Assembly: GCF_022179405.1 (NCBI RefSeq)
Contig: NZ_BPQT01000007.1
Coordinates: 1 to 64,000, forward strand
Direction of reading: 5' to 3'
DNA: 64,000 bases
Origin: Methylobacterium marchantiae
GTDB lineage: Bacteria > Pseudomonadota > Alphaproteobacteria > Rhizobiales > Beijerinckiaceae
The position numbers were made by a program, and so were the translations under genes. The notes under the pieces are model-generated. The model ran no database searches and was not told the origin of the DNA. It was given only the letters and a program-made list of their open reading frames with translations. Below are positions 8,757 through 19,758 of this stretch, piece by piece. How positions within the stretch are numbered: the first letter of the stretch is position 1; each line of letters opens with the position of its first letter.

Positions 8757-9028
8757 AGGACATTCGATCTCGTCATCGCCGCAGGCGCCGAAGCTTCGGC
8801 ATCAGCCGACCTAAAGCGAGTGATGAGAACAACATTCCCCTTATGTGGGCTCAAGCAGAGCAATGTTTCTACTGGCAGTTTTGTCCGTTGAAGACGGAGA
8901 AGATTTGTCTTTATGCTGCGTCCATTGCCGATTGCCTCCGATAGATTGACGCGATATCCCGGCGCACACCGAGCGCAGGGCCCGTCGCGGCCTGCGCACC
9001 GCGCAAGAGCCGATCAGGAGATCTCGCC

Positions 9029-10003
9029 ATGGCCGACACCAGCCCCTCGCAGTCCCGCAAACCCGGTCACGGCCACATCTACGGCTCGATCACCGAGACG
9101 ATCGGCAACACGCCCCTGGTCCGGCTCAACCGGATCACCAAGGAGCGCGGCGTCGATGCCGAGATCCTGCTGAAGCTCGAATTCTTCAACCCGATCGCCA
9201 GCGTGAAGGACCGGATCGGCGTCAACATGATCGACGCCCTCGAAGCCTCCGGCCAGTTGAAGCCGGGCGGCACCCTGGTCGAGCCCACCTCCGGCAATAC
9301 CGGCATCGCCCTGGCCTTCGTGGCGGCGGCGCGCGGCTACCGCCTGATCCTCGTCATGCCTGAGACCATGTCGCTGGAGCGCCGCAAGATGCTGGCCTTC
9401 CTCGGTGCGGAACTCGCCCTCACCCCCGGCCCGCAGGGCATGAAGGGCGCGATCAGCAAGGCCGAGGAGCTTCTCAACGAGATTCCCGGCTCGATCATGC
9501 CGCAGCAATTCTCGAACCCGGCCAATCCCGAGATCCACCGCAAGACCACCGCCGAAGAGATCTGGAACGACACCCAGGGCCAGCTCGACGCGTTCGTGGC
9601 CGGCGTCGGCACCGGCGGCACCATCACGGGCGTCGGCAGCGTGCTGAAGCCCCGCTTGCCGAACCTCAAGGTCGTCGCCGTCGAGCCGACCGATTCGCCC
9701 GTCATCTCCGGCGGCCAGCCCGGCCCCCACAAGATCCAGGGCATCGGCGCCGGCTTCATCCCGGGCAACCTCGACCGCGAGGTGATCGACGAGGTGATCA
9801 CCGTCTCGAACCAGGAAGCCTTCGACACGGCCCGCCTCCTCGCCAAGCTGGAAGGCATTCCCGGCGGCATCTCCACCGGCGGCAACGTCGCCGCCGCCCT
9901 GAAACTGGCCGCCCGGCCGGAATTCCAGGGCAAGCGCATCGTCACCGTGGCCTGCTCCTTCGCCGAGCGCTACATTTCGTCGGCGCTCTTCGAGGGGATC
10001 TGA
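9029..10003 (+). CDS. cysK: Cysteine synthase A (O-acetylserine sulfhydrylase)
   Basis: A 324-residue PLP enzyme that makes cysteine from O-acetylserine and sulfide. The Schiff-base lysine is K60 in NPIASVKDR, the substrate loop TSGNTG is at 87-92, and the phosphate-binding GTGGT motif lies near residue 192. CAGGAG at 9015-9020 is a good ribosome-binding site. The upstream 270 bp hold a 14-bp perfect palindrome (GCCGAAGCTTCGGC, 8787-8800) of unknown role. A strong hairpin follows 8 nt after the stop, so the gene is monocistronic. Confidence 0.96.
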   Translation: MADTSPSQSRKPGHGHIYGSITETIGNTPLVRLNRITKERGVDAEILLKLEFFNPIASVKDRIGVNMIDALEASGQLKPGGTLVEPTSGNTGIALAFVAAARGYRLILVMPETMSLERRKMLAFLGAELALTPGPQGMKGAISKAEELLNEIPGSIMPQQFSNPANPEIHRKTTAEEIWNDTQGQLDAFVAGVGTGGTITGVGSVLKPRLPNLKVVAVEPTDSPVISGGQPGPHKIQGIGAGFIPGNLDREVIDEVITVSNQEAFDTARLLAKLEGIPGGISTGGNVAAALKLAARPEFQGKRIVTVACSFAERYISSALFEGI

Positions 10004-10011
10004 TCCCCGAC

Positions 10012-10036
10012 GGTCGGCCCCATCGCGGGGCCGACC
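10012..10036 (+). terminator. Hairpin terminator after cysK
   Basis: A perfect 10-bp stem GGTCGGCCCC/GGGGCCGACC with loop ATCGC begins 8 nt after the cysK stop codon. Only a short TTGT follows, so the U-tract is weak, but the position and stem strength support termination or 3'-end stabilisation. Confidence 0.7.
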
Positions 10037-10096
10037 TTGTCCACGACGACGGCGCTTCCTCCCCGTGGCTTCCGAGCCTCCGCCTGAAGGCCGCCC

Positions 10097-11350
10097 TTGT
10101 CCTCGACCGCCCTCTACCGGATTCGCCGCGCCACCCGCCGCCCCTGGCTGCGGGTGGCCGCCTTCTGCGGAGCCGGTGTGGCCGCGGCCCTGGCCTCGGC
10201 CTTCGGCGCGCCGCTGATCCCCATCGAGATCGCCCGATCGATCGGGTCCGACGCCGTCGACCAGATCCTGTCCGTGCTCGCGACGAGCATGTTGCCGGTG
10301 GCGACCTTCTCGCTCTCGATCATGGTGCAGGCCTATGGCGGCGCCACCAGCAACGTGACGCCCCGCGCCGTGACCCTGCTGATGGAGGATACCCGCGCGC
10401 AGAATGCGGTGGCGAGCTTCATCGGCGCCTTCGTCTACAGCGTGGTCGGGCTGATCGCGCTCAAGACCCATTTCTACGGCGACCAGGGCCGGGTCATCCT
10501 GTTCGGCCTCACCCTCGTCGTCCTCGCCCTGGTGGTCGTCACCCTGGTGCGCTGGATCGACACCCTGGCCCATCTCGGCCGGGTCGGCGAGACCGTGGAC
10601 GCCATTGAGGAGGCGACCTGCGCGGCGATCAGGCGGCGGGCCGAGGCCCCCTATCTCGGCGGCCTGCCCTGGTGCCCCGCGCCGGAGGGCGCGATCGCCG
10701 TGCAGGCGCGGAGCACGGGCTACATCCAGCACGTGGATGCCGGGGCGCTGGAGACGCTCGCCGAGGCGTCGGACTTGGTCCTGCATCTGGCGGTCCTGCC
10801 GGGAGGCTTCGTGCACCGGGGCCGTCTCCTGGTGGAGATCGACGGCGATCCGGACGAGGCGACCCTGGCCGGCATCGCCAAGGCCTTCGTGATCGGCGAC
10901 AGGCGCAGCTTCGACGACGATCCCCGCTTCGGCATCATCGTCCTCACCGAGGTCGCCTCGCGCGGGCTGTCCGCGGCGATCAACGATCCCGGCACGCCGA
11001 TCGACGTCATCGGCACGCAGGTGCGGGTGCTGACGCTCTGGGCCGAATGCCGCGCCGCGCCGGCACGGGCCGAGACCCGCCCTCATCTGCGCGTGCCCGG
11101 CATCGAGGCGGCGGACCTGTTCGCCGACGCGTTCCGTCCCATCGGCCGCGACGGTGCCGCCTGCGTCGAGGTCGGGATACGCCTTCAGAAGGCGCTCGCC
11201 GCCCTCCACGCCATCGGCGGACCGGACTTCCAGGCGGCCGCGCGCCGAGAGGCGGACAATGCGCTCGCGCGGGCGGAGACGCTCCTCGACCTGCCCGACG
11301 ATCTCGAAGCCCTGCGGGCCGCCCACGCCCTCGTCGGGCGTCGGGGCTGA
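10097..11350 (+). CDS. DUF2254 integral membrane protein
   Basis: A 417-residue protein of the DUF2254 family. Four hydrophobic segments occupy the N-terminal half (about residues 20-40, 58-80, 108-130 and 138-160). A soluble C-terminal domain follows, with the family's typical stretch of conserved residues (RSFDDDPRFGIIVLTEVASRGLSAAINDPGTP). The start is a TTG at 10097 with GAAGG six bases upstream; no in-frame ATG fits better. Its function is unknown. It is followed at once by three small hydrophilic genes in the same direction, which may form one transcription unit. Confidence 0.82.
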   Translation: MSSTALYRIRRATRRPWLRVAAFCGAGVAAALASAFGAPLIPIEIARSIGSDAVDQILSVLATSMLPVATFSLSIMVQAYGGATSNVTPRAVTLLMEDTRAQNAVASFIGAFVYSVVGLIALKTHFYGDQGRVILFGLTLVVLALVVVTLVRWIDTLAHLGRVGETVDAIEEATCAAIRRRAEAPYLGGLPWCPAPEGAIAVQARSTGYIQHVDAGALETLAEASDLVLHLAVLPGGFVHRGRLLVEIDGDPDEATLAGIAKAFVIGDRRSFDDDPRFGIIVLTEVASRGLSAAINDPGTPIDVIGTQVRVLTLWAECRAAPARAETRPHLRVPGIEAADLFADAFRPIGRDGAACVEVGIRLQKALAALHAIGGPDFQAAARREADNALARAETLLDLPDDLEALRAAHALVGRRG

Positions 11351-11401
11351 CGCAACTTCGCAGCCCGTGGCGTGGTTGAACCTCCAACATCGGAGGACAT
11401 C

Positions 11402-11752
11402 ATGACGGATAAGCCGCGCCAGCGACCCTCGCTGAAGGATTTCGACGCCTATACGGACCGCAACGGCCAGAATCCGGGCCAGAACCTCGACCAGGACGGG
11501 GCCCGCGATGTCGGCATCCCGTCCCGCGCGCAGGCAAGCCTCAAGGGCGATCCCTCGGGAGAGGCCAAGACCGCCCGCATCGCCTCCGGGACGCCGAGCG
11601 AGGACGCCACCGACCAGACGGAGGCGGAAGTGCCGGCCGAGAATATCCGCGCCATCGGCGATGCCTCGCAGAAGGCCGTTCCTCAGAGCGAGGCGACGAA
11701 GGATTCGATCGATCGCGCCACCGCGAGCGTCGGCAAGGACGAGGAGAGCTAG
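11402..11752 (+). CDS. Small disordered hydrophilic protein
   Basis: A 116-residue protein from ATG 11402 with GGAGGA at 11392-11397. It is rich in D, E, Q, S, A and K, has no hydrophobic core and no cysteine, and is predicted by eye to be disordered throughout. No family is recognised. Composition of this kind recalls hydrophilin or stress-associated proteins. The stop (TAG 11750-11752) abuts the start of the next small gene, so the two are clearly co-translated. Confidence 0.7.
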   Translation: MTDKPRQRPSLKDFDAYTDRNGQNPGQNLDQDGARDVGIPSRAQASLKGDPSGEAKTARIASGTPSEDATDQTEAEVPAENIRAIGDASQKAVPQSEATKDSIDRATASVGKDEES

Positions 11753-12001
11753 ATGTCGGATTTCGACAAGCAGCCCACCGATGCGGCGACGCGCAAGCAC
11801 GACGAGGTCGGGTCCCCGGGCAAGCCTGCGGTAGGAGGCGGACACCAGACCGCGCAGCAGGCGGACATCACCGGGATCGATGCGGGAGGCCGCACCGATG
11901 CCGACCGGAAGGCGAACTGGAAGGAGGGCAGTGGCCAGGAGGGGCGCAACCCGGCGCCCGTGGGCGGCTCCTCGGACGGTCAATCCGATCGCAAACGGTG
12001 A
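11753..12001 (+). CDS. Small disordered hydrophilic protein
   Basis: An 82-residue protein whose ATG directly follows the preceding TAG; GAGGAGAG at the end of the upstream gene is its ribosome-binding site. Rich in G, D, Q, K and R, with a short G-rich centre (KPAVGGGHQTAQQADITGIDAGGRTDADRK compressed here as residues about 24-53). No hydrophobic segment and no recognised domain. Same compositional class as its neighbours. Confidence 0.68.
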   Translation: MSDFDKQPTDAATRKHDEVGSPGKPAVGGGHQTAQQADITGIDAGGRTDADRKANWKEGSGQEGRNPAPVGGSSDGQSDRKR

Positions 12002-12085
12002 GCGATCTCGGCGGATGCCGCGCAAAGGTTTTTAGACGCCAAGACGTTGAAACGACAAGACTTCGAAAAGGGGAGAGAAACAGCC

Positions 12086-12265
12086 ATGGCGGACGATGCG
12101 GACAAGGAGTGTGAACCGCCCAAGGAAAAGCCGACCAACGGAAAGCCGGCCAACGCGGCGCCCGATGCGGTGATGGACCCGAACGAGAAGACCGACGGCA
12201 AGCCGGGAGAAGGGCCGAAGGGCGGCAAGACGCCGGACGGTGAGACCGATCCTGGCGGCGGCTGA
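12086..12265 (+). CDS. Small Pro/Lys/Gly-rich hydrophilic protein
   Basis: A 59-residue protein from ATG 12086, preceded by AGGGGAGAG-type purines (about 12069-12077). Almost entirely K, E, P, D, G and N, including repeated KP/GKP elements (EKPTNGKPANA and EKTDGKPGEGPKGGK), so it should be extended and disordered. No family is recognised. It follows the two preceding small genes by 84 bp. A short 5' extension (MKRQDFEKGRETA) is possible but less well supported by the ribosome-binding site. Confidence 0.62.
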   Translation: MADDADKECEPPKEKPTNGKPANAAPDAVMDPNEKTDGKPGEGPKGGKTPDGETDPGGG

Positions 12266-12390
12266 CGCCTCGTGTCATGACGGAAGAGGGCGCGTCCTCG
12301 GAATGGGGCGCGCCCTTTTCGATGCGGGCAGGCAAGGGCATTGAGCGGATCGGCGGGGCGAGTACTGTCTTCCAAAGGGAGACAGACGCC

Positions 12391-14043
12391 ATGAATGCCC
12401 CTGATCCGGCAGCCAGAGCCGAGACGATCTACGACCGTGATCTCGACAAGAACCCCGCCAATCATCAGCCGCTGACGCCGCTGAGTTATCTCGACCGGGC
12501 GGCGCGGGTGTTTCCCGACCACGTGGCGGTGATCCACGGTGACCTGCGCCGGACTTACGCCGAGCTCTACGAGCGCAGCCGGCGTCTTGCGGCGTCCCTC
12601 GTCGCGCGGGGCATCGGCCGAGGCGATACGGTGGCGGTGATGCTCGCCAACACGCCCGAGATGATCGAGTGCCATTACGGGGTGCCGATGACCGGCGCGG
12701 TGCTCAACACCCTGAACACGCGCCTCGACGCCGCCGGCCTCGCCTTCTGCCTCGATCACGGGGAGGCCCGGGTGCTCATCACCGACCGGGAGTTCTCCAG
12801 GGTCGTCGGCCCGGCCCTGGAACAGGCGCGGCACAAGCCCCTCGTCGTCGATGTCGACGATCCGGTCTTCACCGGCGAGGGCACAGCGATCGGCAGCCTC
12901 GGCTACGAGGCGCTGCTCGACGAAGGGGATCCGACGCGCGATTGGGCGATGCCGGCGGACGAGTGGGACGCGATCTCGCTGAACTACACCTCGGGCACCA
13001 CCGGCGACCCTAAGGGCGTCGTCTATCACCATCGCGGCGCGGCGTTGCTGTCGCTGGGCAACGTGATCACCGGCAATCTCGGCCAGCACCCGGTCTATCT
13101 CTGGACTCTGCCGATGTTCCACTGCAACGGCTGGTGCTTCCCCTGGACCCTGTCGGTGGTGGCCGGCACCCATGTCTGCCTGCGGCAGGTACGGGCCGGG
13201 GCGCTCTACGCCGCCATCGCCGAGCACGGCGTCACCCATCTATGCGGCGCGCCGATCGTGATGCAGCTGCTGCTCAACGCATCGGGAAAGGAGCGCCGCC
13301 CCCTCCCCCACCGGGTGGCCTTCCTGACGGCGGCCGCACCTCCGCCCCAGGCGGTGCTCGGCGCCATGGGCGCCGCGGGCTTCGACGTCACCCACCTCTA
13401 CGGCCTCACCGAAACCTACGGCCCGGCGGTGGTGAATGCCTGGCACCGGGATTGGGACGCCCTGGACGCGGATGCGCGTGCGGAAAAAATGGCGCGCCAG
13501 GGCGTGCGCTACCCCGTGCTCGAAGGCTTCGACATCCGCGACCCGGAAACCTGTGAATCGGTCCCCGCCGATGGAGAGACCATGGGCGAGGCGATGTTCC
13601 GCGGCAACGTGGTGATGCGCGGCTACCTGAAGAACCCGAAGGCCACCGAGGCCGCCTTCAAGGGCGGCTGGTTCCGCTCCGGCGACCTCGGGGTGAAGCA
13701 CCCGGACGGCTATATCCAGCTCAAGGACCGCTCGAAGGACATCATCATCTCGGGCGGCGAGAACATCTCCTCGATCGAGGTCGAGGACGCCCTGTTCCGC
13801 CACCCCGCCGTCTCGGCCGCAGCCGTGGTGGCGCGGCCCGACGCGGAATGGGGCGAGACCCCGATGGCCTTCGTGGAGTTGAAGCCCGGCGCCACCGTGG
13901 AGGCCGACGCCCTGATCGCCTGGTGCCGCGAGCGTCTCGCCCCCTACAAGCTGCCCCGCCACATCGTGTTCGGGGAGCTGCCGAAGACCTCGACGGGCAA
14001 GGTGCAGAAGTATCTGCTGCGCGAACGGGCGAAGGAGGGGTGA
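12391..14043 (+). CDS. Acyl-CoA synthetase (AMP-forming)
   Basis: A 550-residue ANL-superfamily ligase that activates a carboxylic acid as the acyl-AMP and transfers it to CoA. The AMP-binding loop YTSGTTGDPKG begins at residue 199. YGLTET and GWFRSGDLG follow, and the catalytic lysine is K537 in PKTSTGKVQK. ATG 12391 follows a clear AAGGGAGA site; the open frame extends 38 codons upstream without support. The overall sequence resembles medium-chain and methylmercaptopropionate-type ligases, but substrate cannot be read from sequence. It stands alone and converges on the Type IIG gene 30 bp downstream. Confidence 0.9.
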   Translation: MNAPDPAARAETIYDRDLDKNPANHQPLTPLSYLDRAARVFPDHVAVIHGDLRRTYAELYERSRRLAASLVARGIGRGDTVAVMLANTPEMIECHYGVPMTGAVLNTLNTRLDAAGLAFCLDHGEARVLITDREFSRVVGPALEQARHKPLVVDVDDPVFTGEGTAIGSLGYEALLDEGDPTRDWAMPADEWDAISLNYTSGTTGDPKGVVYHHRGAALLSLGNVITGNLGQHPVYLWTLPMFHCNGWCFPWTLSVVAGTHVCLRQVRAGALYAAIAEHGVTHLCGAPIVMQLLLNASGKERRPLPHRVAFLTAAAPPPQAVLGAMGAAGFDVTHLYGLTETYGPAVVNAWHRDWDALDADARAEKMARQGVRYPVLEGFDIRDPETCESVPADGETMGEAMFRGNVVMRGYLKNPKATEAAFKGGWFRSGDLGVKHPDGYIQLKDRSKDIIISGGENISSIEVEDALFRHPAVSAAAVVARPDAEWGETPMAFVELKPGATVEADALIAWCRERLAPYKLPRHIVFGELPKTSTGKVQKYLLRERAKEG

Positions 14044-14073
14044 GCGGTCGAGGGCGCATTCCGTCGCGCGACG

Positions 14074-17046
14074 CTAATGGGCCTCGAACCTGCGATGGAC
14101 CAGAGCCGTTTCGGCCGCGGTCAGGTTGTAGACCGCCTCGATCGACCGATCGAGGCCGGACCGGACTTCCTTAAAGCGCTGGATCGCTTCTGCGCGGATC
14201 TTCACGCTCGGATCGGCATGGATCCGCGCGCCGAGCTGCATCAGCCGCCCGACCTGCGCGACGATCGCGGCGTGCGTCCGCGCCTCGCCGTCGTCGCCGA
14301 GGTCGAGGAGCCTGATCGGCAGGGCGGCGAGCTCGTTCGTCCCGACGTTGTTGTTGGAACTGGTGAGCTGGAAACGCCACTGCAGCAGCCGGCTGTTCAG
14401 GCAGGCGAGGATGTATTCCGGCGAAAGGTGGCAGGTCGGCGCGACGACGACCGAGTTGGTCGAATCGGCGAAGTACCAACCCGGCTCCGAGAGCGTCGCG
14501 GCGATCCGGTGCCTTTCGTCAACGCCGGTGATCCTCTGTGTCGCGATGCGGCGGAGGCCGACCGCGCCCGGCGTGCGGTGGGCTTGCTCGTACCGCGCGC
14601 GGTCGAACCATTCGACCCGCCCCTGGCTCAGGGTGCTGTGGATCGCGTAGGCCGAGACCTCGACGCCCTTCAGGAGCTTGCTGTGCCGGGGGTCGTCCGT
14701 GATGAAGGCGCGGCGGGTCGTCTGGTTGATCTCGCCGCGGGTGATCCGGATGCCCTGGATGCCGTCGAGGCGTGCGACCGAGTTCGATTGGTGCAGCTTC
14801 TTGGCCAGCTCCCATGAGACCTGGTCGGTGATCGGGATAGGCAGGCCGAAGGGATCGATGGCCGCCAGTTCGGAGCGTCGCATCGTGACCTCCTTCGACG
14901 GATCGTCGAAAGACGCCCGGGGATAGACGTGGAGACCGATGCGCGGGTTGTGCCTGCGCCTGGAGGACGGACGCTTGCGGCCCCCGACGATCACCGTCGA
15001 CAGCTTGGCGTCGTAGAAGACGCGGTGCTGGCGGATGTCCTTCTGCGGGAAAGCGCGTGCGTTCAGTTCGTCGAGCTGATCGAGGACGGACAGGCGCGTC
15101 GTCTTGCAGCTCAAATCCGCCAGGAGCGCCAGGGGGACGATCATGCCCAGGTAGCCGTTGTGCCTGACGAGTTGCAGGCTCTGGATCAAGAAGAACCGGA
15201 ACAGGTTCAGCTTCCCGCCCTTGGCCGCATCCAGACGGTCCGTCTTCGCGAGATAGGCGCGGAAGACGTCGTGGGGCCAGGACGCCGCTCCGCGCTCCTT
15301 CTCGATGACGTCGTAGGGCGGGTTGCCGATGACCGCATCGAACCAGCCGCGGGCGTGCACCTCCGGAAACGCGGCTTCCCAGGAGAAAGGCCGCGCCTCG
15401 ACGATCCGCAGCTCGGTCGGCAGAAGCGCATAGGCATCCGTTCCGAGGAGGCTGTTTCCGACGTGGATGTTGCCGGACAGGTCGGGCAGGAACGTCTCGT
15501 TCGGGAACAGGACCCTCTGGCGGCCCAGCGTGGACTGCGTCTCGCCCTCGAGGATCTTGAGATAGATCGACATCTCCGAGACTTCGACCGCCTGCCGGTC
15601 GATGTCGACGCCGAAGATGCACTCCTTCGCGATGCGTTTCTTGAGTTCGCTCGTGAGCTTCAGGTCGCCGTGCTGATCGGTATAGACAGACTTCCCGTCG
15701 CGCTTGTCCGGGTTGAGATGGTAATAGTGGATATGCGCTTGGAACAGCTTCTCCAGCGCCCGGATCAGGAAGGTTCCCGACCCGCAGGCCGGGTCGAGGA
15801 TCCGGATCCGGCGCATCTGTTCCGGCGTCCGGCCTTCGAGGAGGGGCGCCAGGGCATTGTCGACGATATGGGCGACGATGTGCTCGGGCGTGTAGAAGAC
15901 GCCGCCCTGTCTGCGAATCTCGGGCTTCGGGGTGACGTTTCCTCTGTGATCGATGATCGAGCCGAGGAAGCGCTCGTACACCGATCCGAGGATTTCGATC
16001 GGCAGGGTGCTGAAGAGGTACGGGGATTCGTCCCCGGCGAGATGATCGATGAAATCGGCGAGCCACCGGTCGTCGACCACGCAGGTCTCGACGAAATGCG
16101 ACGGTGAGCCGGCCCGTCCGTAGAGCCCCCCGTTGAAGGCCGCACGCATGTTCGCCTGATTGCCGACGATCATCGTCCATAGCTCGCCCTTCCGGCGGCC
16201 GTTCCGCTCCCAGAGCGCCAGCGCCTGCCGGAGCGGCTGGAAGGTGTCGATGTCGCGGTCCTCGCAGACCCGCTGGAAGATGAGGCGATCGAGGATGACC
16301 TGGACGGCCTCGTTGATGGACTCCACGTCCCAGTGAAGGGCGGCATTGTTCTTGATCAGGGATTTGGCGAGCCGGGCGCGCTCGCCTTCGAGGTAGTGCA
16401 GGAAATCGGTGTCGACCGCCCTGTTCCGATCCGGCTTGATCAGCCAGAGTTGCCGTTCGGTCCGGGACGTGACCTTGGGAAGGTCTTGGATGAACGCTTC
16501 CAGGGAGCCGGCCGCCACCGCCTGGCGCGAGAGCAGGCCCCAGATCCTGGGAGCCGCGGCCAGATAATCCTGGTAGCAGAGGCGCCAGCCCGGGACGACG
16601 CTGAACGGCTTCTCGCGGCTCGGCTTTCCGCCGACGACGAACAGGTTCAGTTCGTCGAAATTCGTCGTCAGGCCGATCCAGAGACGCAGATTGTAGACGT
16701 AGTTCTGGACCTGGAAGCGGTGGTTCTCCAGCTTCTCGGGAAACTTCTTCGCTTCGCAGACGAACCGGTCGAACCCGCCGATGCGGAAGACGTAATCGGC
16801 CTTCCCGTTAATGATGCCGTCATAGGCCCTGTACTCGACCCGCACGTCCCGCATGAAGGGCGGGTCGTCCTTGGTGTTCCTGACGTCCCAGCCCAGAGCC
16901 TCGAAGAACGGATCGAGATATTCGTTCCGCAACGAATACTCGTCCAGGCCCCTGCGGTATTCCGGGCGATATTTCTCGAAGCGCTGACATAGACGGCGCA
17001 GGACGTCGAGGAAGTGGTCGAAGTCGCGCCCTCGCTGCTGGTCCAT
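14074..17046 (-). CDS. Type IIG restriction-modification enzyme
   Basis: A 990-residue single-chain restriction-methylation protein. The N-terminus has a PD-(D/E)XK-type nuclease signature (D84 in KADYVF, then E98 and K100 in CEAKK). A helical linker follows. The adenine methyltransferase core has SAM motif I DPACGSGTF at 418-426 and catalytic motif IV NPPY at 575-578. The C-terminal half looks like a TaqI_C-type target recognition domain, ending in a helical tail. One gene would thus recognise, cut and methylate DNA. No separate S or R subunit is nearby. Recognition sequence is unknown. It lies between two housekeeping genes, as expected of an acquired defence gene, though its GC content looks similar to its neighbours'. 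Confidence 0.9.
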   Translation of the reverse strand: MDQQRGRDFDHFLDVLRRLCQRFEKYRPEYRRGLDEYSLRNEYLDPFFEALGWDVRNTKDDPPFMRDVRVEYRAYDGIINGKADYVFRIGGFDRFVCEAKKFPEKLENHRFQVQNYVYNLRLWIGLTTNFDELNLFVVGGKPSREKPFSVVPGWRLCYQDYLAAAPRIWGLLSRQAVAAGSLEAFIQDLPKVTSRTERQLWLIKPDRNRAVDTDFLHYLEGERARLAKSLIKNNAALHWDVESINEAVQVILDRLIFQRVCEDRDIDTFQPLRQALALWERNGRRKGELWTMIVGNQANMRAAFNGGLYGRAGSPSHFVETCVVDDRWLADFIDHLAGDESPYLFSTLPIEILGSVYERFLGSIIDHRGNVTPKPEIRRQGGVFYTPEHIVAHIVDNALAPLLEGRTPEQMRRIRILDPACGSGTFLIRALEKLFQAHIHYYHLNPDKRDGKSVYTDQHGDLKLTSELKKRIAKECIFGVDIDRQAVEVSEMSIYLKILEGETQSTLGRQRVLFPNETFLPDLSGNIHVGNSLLGTDAYALLPTELRIVEARPFSWEAAFPEVHARGWFDAVIGNPPYDVIEKERGAASWPHDVFRAYLAKTDRLDAAKGGKLNLFRFFLIQSLQLVRHNGYLGMIVPLALLADLSCKTTRLSVLDQLDELNARAFPQKDIRQHRVFYDAKLSTVIVGGRKRPSSRRRHNPRIGLHVYPRASFDDPSKEVTMRRSELAAIDPFGLPIPITDQVSWELAKKLHQSNSVARLDGIQGIRITRGEINQTTRRAFITDDPRHSKLLKGVEVSAYAIHSTLSQGRVEWFDRARYEQAHRTPGAVGLRRIATQRITGVDERHRIAATLSEPGWYFADSTNSVVVAPTCHLSPEYILACLNSRLLQWRFQLTSSNNNVGTNELAALPIRLLDLGDDGEARTHAAIVAQVGRLMQLGARIHADPSVKIRAEAIQRFKEVRSGLDRSIEAVYNLTAAETALVHRRFEAH

Positions 17047-17368
17047 CCGCTCCGCTCCCCTGAACGCCCTGTCTTGATCTCGGCAGCCCTATCGACGCCC
17101 CTCGGGCGATCGTCCCGAAGGACCAGGCGGTGCGGGAAATCCGCGGCCGCATCGTCGGGCCGGCGCCGGCCGGATTCCGGGACGTTCTGGATGGGTCGGG
17201 GTCGTGACGTCGGTCATCCCGCGAACCGGGAGATGGTCGATGGGCGGCGGGGTCGCTTGCCCGAGGACGGGAGGGCCAAGCCCTCGGCGACGGCACGGTT
17301 CGGCCAGCGTATTATCAGGCCGTGGCGACCTGCTGGTCCGGAGCCATCGATCGAGAATTCACTCTGCA
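17047..17368. other. Upstream region of the Type IIG gene
   Basis: No credible gene is seen; open frames here are shadows. This stretch must contain the promoter of the Type IIG gene on the minus strand. The stretch becomes less GC-rich toward its right end (around 17300-17400), which is where the 23-bp dyad sits. Confidence 0.4.
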
Positions 17369-17391
17369 TGATCCAACCTAACGTTGGATCA
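17369..17391. promoter_or_regulatory. Perfect 9-bp dyad, possible operator
   Basis: TGATCCAAC and GTTGGATCA form a perfect inverted repeat around a 5-nt centre (CTAAC). It lies about 320 bp upstream of the Type IIG start and about 90 bp beyond the typA terminator, in a locally AT-richer patch. No U-tract follows on either strand, so an operator is likelier than a terminator. No regulator gene accompanies it. Confidence 0.5.
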
Positions 17392-17476
17392 ATCTAAATC
17401 CTAGGTGTCATTCTACCCATGCCTGCGGCTACCGGGCCTGTTCCGCCAAGGCAGTCCATTGCGTGCCGCCCAAACG

Positions 17477-17506
17477 AAAAAGGCCGGGCACTGGGGCCCG
17501 GCCTTT
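17477..17506 (-). terminator. Intrinsic terminator of typA
   Basis: On the minus strand an 11-bp stem (AAAGGCCGGGC/GCCCGGCCTTT, 17479-17489 with 17496-17506, 6-nt loop) is followed by five U residues. It starts 28 nt after the typA stop. This is the clearest canonical rho-independent terminator in the left half of the window. Confidence 0.88.
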
Positions 17507-17533
17507 CGAAGCGGTGCGTAGAAGGCGGTTCGC

Positions 17534-19354
<1,821 letters not shown>

Positions 19355-19758
19355 AAGGTATCCGGAAGCGAGTAGAGCCCGTCACGCGACGGGCCGCAGG
19401 AATGCGGCCGGCAGCGCCGGGTCACGGGATCGAGCTATCGCGTCGCAATAGAATGTGTGGCGCCGCGGAGCAAGAGGCGTGGACTGCGTGTCTGCCTCCC
19501 GCGTGACGACGGCACCTCACATCACGACCCGTCTCGGGCGAAGTCGCGCCGGCAGTCGGCCGGATGGGCGCTTCCGCGGCGGCGTCCGCCCCGGCCCGAC
19601 GGGCGGCTCGCAGCCGACCTCACCGCGGGCGGTACAAGAGCCTATTTGATCTTTTTTCCAAGGCTTTACATCATCCTAAGGCAGTCTGATGGGATGATGA
19701 CGTTGGCAGACGATCTGGTCTGGCATGAGCATTCGCATGAAGATCCGATCAAACCTGC
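19355..19758. other. Gap between typA and AraC-type gene
   Basis: 404 bp holding the typA promoter and 5' leader on the minus strand and the 3' end region of the AraC-type gene. No convincing gene is seen. An 8-bp inverted repeat CATCATCC/GGATGATG (19669-19676 with 19692-19699) lies about 60 bp beyond the AraC stop. It lacks a downstream U-tract on the minus strand. Confidence 0.4.

Noticed and set aside
8787-8800. 14-bp perfect palindrome GCCGAAGCTTCGGC before cysK
   Set aside because: No U-tract, no second copy seen and no promoter element near it; too little to call a site.
17014-17397. 127-codon frame upstream of the Type IIG gene, considered as a controller gene
   Set aside because: No helix-turn-helix, no ribosome-binding site, and it partly overlaps the 5' end of the restriction gene on the other strand.
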